Of a stretch of DNA of 5,280 bases, positions 1-5,280 are shown one piece after another. The translations under genes were made by a program, and so were the position numbers. Location: positions 1 through 5,280 of the forward strand of contig JBEBGV010000150.1 of NCBI GenBank assembly GCA_040081265.1, given 5' to 3'. The stretch comes from JBEBGV01 sp040081265. GTDB taxonomy: Bacteria; Acidobacteriota; Vicinamibacteria; Vicinamibacterales; UBA2999. How positions within the stretch are numbered: the stretch's first letter is position 1; every line of letters starts with the position of its first letter. The notes beneath the pieces are model-generated. The model saw nothing but the letters and a program-made list of their open reading frames with translations, was not told where the DNA came from and ran no database searches.

Positions 1-14
1 TCGTGCCGGGCGAG
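1..14. repeat. Outer arm of the 16S processing stem (spacer side)
   Basis: The sequence TCGTGCCGGGCGAG is complementary to the leader at 1990-2002 (CTCGCCGGCACG plus one base), with one bulged base. It lies outside the perfect 17-bp arms in the correct nesting order, so it would lengthen the stem formed by leader and spacer RNA. The stretch between the two paired parts (15-43 against 1959-1989) can pair only partly, allowing G-U pairs. The pairing may continue past the left edge. Confidence 0.55.
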
Positions 15-43
15 AAGGGCGACCCACGTGGGCCGACTCCCTC

Positions 44-60
44 AAAACGGAAGAGAAGAC
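44..60. repeat. Inner arm of the 16S processing stem (spacer side)
   Basis: The 17 bases AAAACGGAAGAGAAGAC are the exact reverse complement of 1942-1958 in the 16S leader. The two arms bracket the 16S gene, about 140 nt beyond its 3' end and about 215 nt before its 5' end. In bacterial rRNA operons the sequences flanking 16S pair into a long double-stranded stem cut by RNase III, and this is the obvious role here. The pairing is seen directly; cleavage by RNase III is inferred. Confidence 0.85.
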
Positions 61-197
61 AAGATCTATTGACTTGAAATCGAGAGGAGGACGAATCCTG
101 CAACACTTGACTTCAGACCGACAAACCCACCAATGCACCAACTGGGAACTGGTTCGAACCGGGTTGGACGAATGCCAACCATCGATTGAACAGTGCT

Positions 198-1726
<1,529 letters not shown>

Positions 1727-1792
1727 ACTATGTCCATCTCAATTCTCTGGGTTTAACCCCAAATGATCTTGACGGACCGATTCGTTAGAGCC

Positions 1793-1829
1793 GAGTGCAT
1801 CACAAGGGAAAACTTGTGGGCTAGCACTC
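1793..1829 (-). other. Nested hairpin in the 16S leader
   Basis: An outer 6-bp stem (GAGTGC at 1793-1798 with GCACTC at 1824-1829) encloses an inner 6-bp stem (CACAAG at 1801-1806 with CTTGTG at 1813-1818). A 2-nt gap lies on one side and 5 nt on the other, and the loop is 6 nt. It sits between the boxA-like element and the 16S 5' end, where leader RNA helps 16S folding and processing. The structure is seen in the sequence; the function is inferred. Confidence 0.6.
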
Positions 1830-1840
1830 AGATCTGACTG

Positions 1841-1856
1841 ATTTGCCAAAGGGGCA
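1841..1856 (-). promoter_or_regulatory. Candidate boxA antitermination element
   Basis: On the minus strand this reads TGCCCCTTTGGCAAAT, which resembles the E. coli rRNA boxA (TGCTCTTTAACAA) and the actinobacterial form with a CTTTGAGAA-like core. boxA RNA is bound by NusB and S10 (NusE) and makes rRNA transcription resistant to premature termination. It lies about 115 nt before the 16S, inside the loop closed by the processing stem. The match is imperfect (one extra C, and GGC where AAC or GAG is usual), so this is a candidate only. Confidence 0.45.
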
Positions 1857-1941
1857 GGACCCCCGTGGACTTTATGAATTGACAGACAGCATCCAGCCTC
1901 GGCCCGAGGGTCGAGTCCGTTGCTGCCCGCATTGGCGTTCA

Positions 1942-1958
1942 GTCTTCTCTTCCGTTTT
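1942..1958. repeat. Inner arm of the 16S processing stem (leader side)
   Basis: The plus-strand sequence GTCTTCTCTTCCGTTTT is the exact reverse complement of 44-60 in the 16S-23S spacer. It is the leader half of the stem that loops out the 16S precursor for RNase III cutting. Its presence also means that transcription must start to the right of 1958, which restricts where the rRNA promoter can be. Confidence 0.85.
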
Positions 1959-1989
1959 CAAGGAGCCGAGACTCGGTTGCCCGAGTTCG

Positions 1990-2002
1990 CTCGCCGGCAC
2001 GC
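1990..2002. repeat. Outer arm of the 16S processing stem (leader side)
   Basis: CTCGCCGGCACG at 1990-2001 pairs with positions 1-14 of the spacer with a single bulge. With the inner 17-bp arm and partial pairing between them, leader and spacer can form an interrupted stem spanning about 60 nt on each side. The adjacent ACTCGG-TTGC-CCGAGT sequence (1971-1986) could instead fold on itself, so part of the stem has an alternative local fold. Confidence 0.5.
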
Positions 2003-2052
2003 AACGAACTAGTCGCAGAACGACTTCGAGCGCAGGTGGTGCTGGTGCTCTA

Positions 2053-2072
2053 GACAGGCCCGATGGCCCGTC
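2053..2072 (-). other. GC-rich hairpin at the start of the rRNA leader
   Basis: On the minus strand GACGGGCC and GGCCTGTC pair over 8 bp (one G-U pair in RNA) around the loop ATCG. No T-run follows, so it is not a classical intrinsic terminator. It begins about 8 nt after the transcription start predicted from the candidate promoter, which would place it near the 5' end of the precursor rRNA. If the true promoter lies further left, it could instead help end tyrS transcription. Confidence 0.5.
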
Positions 2073-2086
2073 AGGAGCGAAGTGCA

Positions 2087-2115
2087 ACACTAGCCCCGCA
2101 AACGCAGACCATCAA
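2087..2115 (-). promoter_or_regulatory. Candidate rRNA operon promoter
   Basis: On the minus strand a TTGATG (2115-2110) is separated by exactly 17 nt from TAGTGT (2092-2087). This fits a housekeeping sigma-factor promoter: TTGA in the -35, and TA...T in the -10. Transcription would start near 2080, giving a leader of about 355 nt that includes the processing-stem arm, as required. The -35 overlaps the tyrS stop codon (2114-2112). No better pair was found between 1960 and 2110. The -10 is only a partial match, and a promoter inside tyrS is also possible. Confidence 0.45.
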
Positions 2116-3416
2116 CCCTTGTCGGAAACTTTTCCAACAAGAAAGTCGCGCTTACCTTTGCGTAACAGCAGGTAGCCGCCAGGCAACAGGTCGGTGCCAC
2201 GCAGCAGGCCGTCGGCGTCGAGTACTCGATTTCCGGCGCGCACGGCGCCCTGCGTCAACAGCCGGTTGACATCGCTGATCGATTTGGCCACGCCGCCCTC
2301 GATCAGCAACTCGTGCACGCGCTGGCCGTCAAACTCGGAGGGCAACGTCACGCTCGGCGCCTCTTGTGCAACCACTGAAAGCACCTCCGCCGACGCCGTT
2401 GTCGGGTCGCTGCCGAACAACACATCCGCTGCGTCAGCCGCCGTGGTGGCAGCTGCAGTTCCGTGCACCAACTTCGTTAGCTCGTCGGCGAGCGCACGTT
2501 GCGCGAGGCGCTTCTCGGGTACCGATTGCTGTTGCACGAGCAACGCATCGATCTCCTCGAGCGGGCGAAGCGATAGCAACTTGATGTAGGTCGCGATCAT
2601 CGAGTCGTCGGTCTGCATCCAGAACTGGCGGAACTGGTACGGCGAGGTGCGCTGCGGATCGAGCCACACCGAGCCACCGACTGATTTGCCGAACTTGGTG
2701 CCATCGCTCTTCAACATCAGCGGATGCGTCATCGCAAACGCCTGCGCGCCAAGGCGACGGCGAATCAGTTCCACACCCGCGACGATGTTGCCCCACTGGT
2801 CGCTCGCGCCGGCTTGCAGCTCGACGCCATGCGCCTCGTAGAGATGGCGGAAGTCGTCGGCCTGCAGCAACATGTAGCTGAACTCGGTGTAGGAGATGCC
2901 GTGTTCGCTCTCGATACGACTGCGTACGGAGTCCTTGGCGATCATCTGGTTGACGGTGAAGTGCTTGCCCACGTCGCGCAGGAACTCAAGCATGGTGACC
3001 GGAGCCGTCCAGTCGGCGTTGTTGACGAGCGTCGCCTGGCACGGCCCGGGCTCAAAGTCGAGCAGCGCGCTGAGCTGCACCTTGATGCGCTCGACGTTGT
3101 GACGCAGGGTGTCGCCTTCCAGCAGATTGCGCTCTTCGCTTCGTCCGCCTGGGTCGCCAATCATGCCCGTGGCACCGCCGGCGAGTGGGAACGGACGATG
3201 ACCGGCGAGTTGAAAGCGGCGCAAGAACAGCTGACCGACGAGATGGCCGACGTGCAGCGAATCGGCGGTCGGATCGAACCCGATGTAAAGCCCGATCGGC
3301 CCCTGCGCCAGCCGGGCGCGCAGCGCGGCGAGATCGGTGGTGTCGTGTACAAGGCCGCGAGCGGCGAGATCATCGAGCAGATCCATAGCTGTCCATGTTG
3401 CCATCTCAGCGTCCAA
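2112..3416 (-). CDS. tyrS: Tyrosine--tRNA ligase (tyrosyl-tRNA synthetase)
   Basis: The cytoplasmic class I synthetase charges tRNA-Tyr with tyrosine using ATP. The 434-residue product is near the usual bacterial length of about 420. Seen: a tyrosine pocket start (YIGFDPTADSLHVGH, residues 44-58) with the HIGH-type motif HVGH at 55-58; the tyrosine-binding segment Y181, Q185, D188; SDQWGN at 205-210; the KMSKS-type loop KFGKS at 241-245; and a C-terminal S4 RNA-binding domain from about 364 to 425. The longest start is TTG at 3416; ATG codons at 3404 (residue 5) and 3386 (residue 11) are alternatives. A GAGGG lies too close to the TTG (about 2-3 nt) and too far from the ATG at 3404 (about 14 nt), so the start is unsettled; ATG 3404 is quite possible. 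The gene is divergent from the DUF2332 gene and directly precedes the rRNA operon. No T-box leader is seen; there is little room for one. Confidence 0.97.
   Translation of the reverse strand: MDAEMATWTAMDLLDDLAARGLVHDTTDLAALRARLAQGPIGLYIGFDPTADSLHVGHLVGQLFLRRFQLAGHRPFPLAGGATGMIGDPGGRSEERNLLEGDTLRHNVERIKVQLSALLDFEPGPCQATLVNNADWTAPVTMLEFLRDVGKHFTVNQMIAKDSVRSRIESEHGISYTEFSYMLLQADDFRHLYEAHGVELQAGASDQWGNIVAGVELIRRRLGAQAFAMTHPLMLKSDGTKFGKSVGGSVWLDPQRTSPYQFRQFWMQTDDSMIATYIKLLSLRPLEEIDALLVQQQSVPEKRLAQRALADELTKLVHGTAAATTAADAADVLFGSDPTTASAEVLSVVAQEAPSVTLPSEFDGQRVHELLIEGGVAKSISDVNRLLTQGAVRAGNRVLDADGLLRGTDLLPGGYLLLRKGKRDFLVGKVSDKG
2118..2141 (-). terminator. Strong hairpin over the last codons of tyrS, possible terminator
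   Basis: On the minus strand CTTGTTGGAAA and TTTCCGACAAG pair over up to 11 positions (one T-G wobble), with only two bases between the arms, so about 10 bp and a tetraloop in practice. It lies within the last ten codons of tyrS and 3-6 nt before its stop and the candidate rRNA -35. There is no following T-run in the tyrS direction (GGTTGATGG follows), so it is not a textbook intrinsic terminator. It may act as a U-tract-less terminator, a 3' stabiliser, or be a coding coincidence. Confidence 0.35.
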
Positions 3417-3467
3417 ATCCCTCGTTACTTACGGTTCGTCGGCGGCGACTGACTACGGTCGCGATCG
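3417..3467. promoter_or_regulatory. 51-bp divergent promoter region between tyrS and the DUF2332 gene
   Basis: This short gap must hold the signals for two divergent genes, unless they are read from within their neighbours. On the plus strand TACGGT (3454-3459) has the TA...T pattern of a -10 box and would put the start of RNA at about the ATG at 3468, so the mRNA could be leaderless; no good -35 accompanies it. An in-frame stop at 3450-3452 limits the DUF2332 start to the ATG at 3468. On the minus strand no clear promoter is recognised. The promoter call is weak; the divergent arrangement is certain. Confidence 0.35.
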
Positions 3468-4511
3468 ATGACGGAACCGTCCAAACTCGAGCGCGACTTC
3501 CGCACCTTCGCCCAGTTCAACGGCAGGGCCTCGCCGCTCTATGCGCACTTGGCGGCCGCCGTCGCCGACGATCCGGAGATGATGGCGTTGCTCCAGTCGG
3601 CGCCCGAGCAGCAACGGATTCCGGTGCTGCTGTTCGCAGCGGTGCACGACCTGTTGCTGCGCGGCGAGGGTGCCGAGTTGGCTGCGTTCTACCCGAACCT
3701 CACCTCCGCCCCGAACGACAGCGATCCGTACCCCGCATTTCGGCGAGTTGCCCTTGCTCACGCCAACACGTTGCGGGAGACGATCTCATCACGCAATACG
3801 CAGACGAACGAGATCGGACGGTGCGCGTACTTCTTGCCGGTTTTCGGGATGCTCGCTGACGAGGTCGGACAGCTCGCACAGGTCGATGTCGGCGCGAGTG
3901 CTGGTCTCAACCTCTTCTGGCCCGCCTACGACTACCGCTACACACCGTTCGGCTCCGTTGGAAGCGGATCGACTGTCGAGCTGGCGTGCAAGACACGCGG
4001 CGAACCCCCGATCCCAACGTCGATGCCAACGCTTGGCGGTGCAATCGGACTCGACATGTCCCCCATCGACGTGCGCGATAACGAGGCCGTGCGCTGGCTA
4101 GAGGCATGCGTCTGGCCGGACCAGCCGGGACGCTTCGAACGGTTAGTCGCCGCCATCGCGATCGCACGCGCAGCGCCGCCCGACGTGCGCCAGGGCGATG
4201 CAGTCGCGCACGTTGCGCCGCTCGTCGACGAAGTTGCTCAGTTCGGTCACCCACTGGTCACGACCAGTTGGGTGCTGAGCTACCTGACCGAAGAACGACA
4301 GCGCGCCTTCGTCGCCGAACTCGATGAGGTCGCCACTCGCCGTGACCTGTCGTGGGTCGTCGCCGAAGCACCCGCCCTCACGCCTGGCTTGCCGATCGCT
4401 GGCGACGAAGAGATCACGGTCATCTCGCTCATCACGTGGCGCAACGGCGTCCGCGCTGCCCGCCGCCTGGCGATTGCTCACCCCCACGGCGCATGGATCA
4501 ATTGGGACTGA
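3468..4511 (+). CDS. DUF2332 family protein of unknown function
   Basis: The 347-residue soluble protein matches the DUF2332 family (common in actinobacteria, about 330-360 residues), whose biochemical role is not established to my knowledge. Family hallmarks seen are SPLYAHLA (22-29), an LLFAAVHDLLL helix (54-64), TQTNEIGRC (111-119), VDVGASAGLNLFW (139-151), IGLDMSPIDV (193-202), WLEACVWPDQ (210-219) and the terminal AHPHGAWINW (337-346). The DVGASAGLN stretch resembles the glycine-rich motif I of S-adenosylmethionine-dependent methyltransferases, and D196 plus the following residues could serve as the next ligand-binding strand; this is an inference only. No signal peptide or membrane segment is seen. 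The ATG is the only start after an upstream in-frame stop (3450-3452), and it lacks a Shine-Dalgarno sequence, consistent with leaderless translation. It reads against its neighbours, and its stop is 8 nt from the mpg stop. No terminator is visible there. Confidence 0.93.
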   Translation: MTEPSKLERDFRTFAQFNGRASPLYAHLAAAVADDPEMMALLQSAPEQQRIPVLLFAAVHDLLLRGEGAELAAFYPNLTSAPNDSDPYPAFRRVALAHANTLRETISSRNTQTNEIGRCAYFLPVFGMLADEVGQLAQVDVGASAGLNLFWPAYDYRYTPFGSVGSGSTVELACKTRGEPPIPTSMPTLGGAIGLDMSPIDVRDNEAVRWLEACVWPDQPGRFERLVAAIAIARAAPPDVRQGDAVAHVAPLVDEVAQFGHPLVTTSWVLSYLTEERQRAFVAELDEVATRRDLSWVVAEAPALTPGLPIAGDEEITVISLITWRNGVRAARRLAIAHPHGAWINWD

Positions 4512-4519
4512 GCTCCTCG

Positions 4520-5020
4520 TCAATCTGCCAATAACCACCGGCGCCGCAACTCGACTGCTTTGGTGATTCCTATTCGCGGCGTCACTAACGGCGTCTTTGG
4601 TGGCGCAGTCCCGTCGTCGAACAACTCCGCCTCGGCACCGTTCAACGACAGATCGATGCCTAGCTCACGGGTGAGTCGGCCCGGGCCCGTGCTGCGTTTG
4701 AACGGCACTCCTTCGATCGCCACTGCTCGAATGAGGACAGCTTGACCGTCGCCCGCTTTGCCCGTGACCAGGTTGAGGCAGTAGTGCATCCCGTAGATCA
4801 GGTAGACGTACCAGCAGCCAGCGGGACCGAACATCATCGCGTTGCGCTTGGTCGGGCCACGAAACGAATGACTCGCCGCATCGTCGGCGGTGTAGGCCTC
4901 AACCTCTGTGATTCGTGCCGCCGTGCCGTGTGCAACGAACAACTTGTTCAGCAGCTCGGGCGCGACAACTGTGGCGTCGCGTTCAGCGAACGAGCGCGGC
5001 AACCGCTTCACGGAGCTCAC
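4520..5020 (-). CDS. mpg: DNA-3-methyladenine glycosylase (AAG/MPG family)
   Basis: This base-excision repair enzyme cuts alkylated and deaminated purines (3-methyladenine, hypoxanthine, ethenoadenine) from DNA, leaving abasic sites. The 166-residue product aligns along the AAG fold. Seen: TEVEAY with catalytic E41 and Y43 (human E125, Y127), H51 (human H136), WYVYLIYGMHYCLN (70-83) with Y73 and N83 (human Y159, N169), VLIRA with R98 (human R182), and TGPGRLTRELGI (111-122). It is shorter than the usual 190-210 residues, mainly at the C-terminus: it stops at RRRWLLAD, just before the G/DSPxVS-like end typical of the family. The GTG start at 5020 has a weak AAGG 9 nt upstream; GTG 5011 and TTG 5002 are alternatives, and RLPRSF at residues 6-11 is where homologues begin. 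It overlaps argH by 38 nt, suggesting one transcript with coupled translation. Confidence 0.93.
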   Translation of the reverse strand: MSSVKRLPRSFAERDATVVAPELLNKLFVAHGTAARITEVEAYTADDAASHSFRGPTKRNAMMFGPAGCWYVYLIYGMHYCLNLVTGKAGDGQAVLIRAVAIEGVPFKRSTGPGRLTRELGIDLSLNGAEAELFDDGTAPPKTPLVTPRIGITKAVELRRRWLLAD

Positions 5021-5280
5021 TCACTTTGGCCTTGAACCGAGCGAGCTGGGTCGCGACCGCAACTGGTCCGGCTCCGCCAGGGGTCGTGCGCCGCTGTACT
5101 GCAACACCAGGGGCGACAAGCGCGGCGGCGTCGGGTCCAAGTGCAGGCTCGGCAGCGGCGAGCGCGCGAAGCGTGCCCTCACCGGCGAGGTGGCGGCGAA
5201 CGAGTTTGCCGACGAGCGCGTGTGCATCGCGAAACGGGGTGCCGCGCTGCACAAGCCATTCGGCGAGATCGGTCGCGGAG
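4983..5280 (-). CDS. argH: Argininosuccinate lyase, C-terminal part (runs off the right edge)
   Basis: ArgH splits argininosuccinate into arginine and fumarate, the last step of arginine synthesis, as a cytoplasmic homotetramer of the fumarase/aspartase superfamily. Only the last 98 of an expected 460-475 residues are here; the frame is open to the window edge. Seen: ATDLAEWLVQRGTPFRDAH (starting two codons from the edge), which matches the family's ATDLAdyLvrkGvPFReAH block, followed by VGKLVRRHLA and the C-terminal RRTTPGGAGPVAVATQLA, the usual RtspGGtaPxxVxxQ end. The gene reads into mpg with an overlap of 29-38 nt depending on the mpg start. In actinobacteria argH, mpg and tyrS are often found in this order, though not always adjacent, as I recall. 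Confidence 0.93.
   Translation of the reverse strand, partial: SATDLAEWLVQRGTPFRDAHALVGKLVRRHLAGEGTLRALAAAEPALGPDAAALVAPGVAVQRRTTPGGAGPVAVATQLARFKAKVSELREAVAALVR

Larger units (their letters stand above)
1727..2086 (-). other. 16S rRNA leader (transcribed, non-coding)
   Basis: This is the roughly 360-nt leader between the candidate rRNA promoter and the 16S 5' end. It holds no credible gene: open frames here lack family resemblance and lie over RNA structure. In transcript order it contains a GC-rich hairpin (2053-2072), a small hairpin with arms AGTCG/CGACT (2011-2025), a hairpin with arms ACTCGG/CCGAGT (1971-1986), the processing-stem arm (1942-1958, outer part 1990-2002), a CCTCG/CGAGG hairpin near 1897-1909, a boxA-like element (1841-1856), a nested hairpin (1793-1829) and a short GGG/CCC hairpin (1749-1759). 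It ends in TTTTGTTGGAGAG at the 16S start, as is usual in actinobacteria. The extent depends on the predicted promoter. Confidence 0.75.

Noticed and set aside
61..115. TTGACTT at two places in the spacer (near 69 and 107) as -35 boxes on the plus strand
   Set aside because: No spaced -10 box or plus-strand gene follows; downstream is the 16S gene in the opposite direction.
151..160. GGTTCGAACC in the spacer as the T-loop of a tRNA
   Set aside because: It is a self-complementary sequence. The flanks do not give a complete 5-bp T-stem on either strand, and no anticodon or acceptor arms are found nearby.
1843..2175. 110-codon plus-strand frame (and a 72-codon minus-strand frame) over the rRNA leader
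   Set aside because: They cover the processing-stem arm, hairpins and the end of tyrS, with no recognisable domain or ribosome-binding site.
2724..3452. 242-codon plus-strand frame opposite tyrS
   Set aside because: It is antisense to a strongly supported tyrS. The length is explained by high GC and codon bias in the opposite frame, and the product shows no family features.
4512..4519. Bidirectional terminator between the DUF2332 gene and mpg
   Set aside because: The gap is only 8 bp, and no stable hairpin with a T-run is visible across it; only short palindromes such as GAGCTC occur nearby.
4143..4538. 131-codon minus-strand frame opposite the DUF2332 gene
   Set aside because: It is a shadow frame of a well-supported gene, with no domain resemblance.

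Overview
The window looks like chromosomal DNA of a high-GC actinobacterium, most probably of class Acidimicrobiia (an Ilumatobacter-like lineage). This rests on the 16S sequence: an actinobacterial 3' end and spacer start (CCTCCTTTCTAAGGAGCA), an actinobacterial 5' context (TTTTGTTGGAGAGTTTGATC) and variable-region segments that resemble Acidimicrobiia from memory. The gene set (argH, mpg, tyrS) also fits an actinobacterial chromosome. Taxonomy is an inference without a database search.

Layout, left to right. Positions 1-201 are the start of the 16S-23S spacer, minus strand; the 23S gene lies beyond the left edge and no tRNA is seen. Positions 202-1726 hold a complete 16S rRNA gene, minus strand. 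Positions 1727-2111 hold the rRNA leader and promoter region: a candidate boxA, several hairpins, one arm of a long inverted repeat that brackets the 16S, and a candidate promoter whose -35 overlaps the tyrS stop codon. Positions 2112-3416 are tyrS (minus). A 51-bp divergent gap follows. Positions 3468-4511 hold a DUF2332-family protein (plus). Positions 4520-5020 are mpg, a 3-methyladenine DNA glycosylase (minus). Positions 4983-5280 are the 3' end of argH (minus), running off the right edge and overlapping mpg.

How it works together. argH and mpg overlap and are probably co-transcribed and translationally coupled. tyrS reads in the same direction but is separated from mpg by the oppositely oriented DUF2332 gene, so it probably has its own promoter in the 51-bp gap. 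Right after tyrS the rRNA operon starts, in the same direction. The 16S precursor can fold so that the leader (about 1942-2002) pairs with the spacer (about 1-60), the expected RNase III processing stem. All complete genes look intact.

I do not see a clear novel system here. The points most worth a second look are a substitution in the near-universal 530 loop of the 16S (which also mismatches a common survey primer), the long processing stem, the compact tyrS-to-rRNA junction, and the uncharacterised DUF2332 protein with a methyltransferase-like glycine motif.
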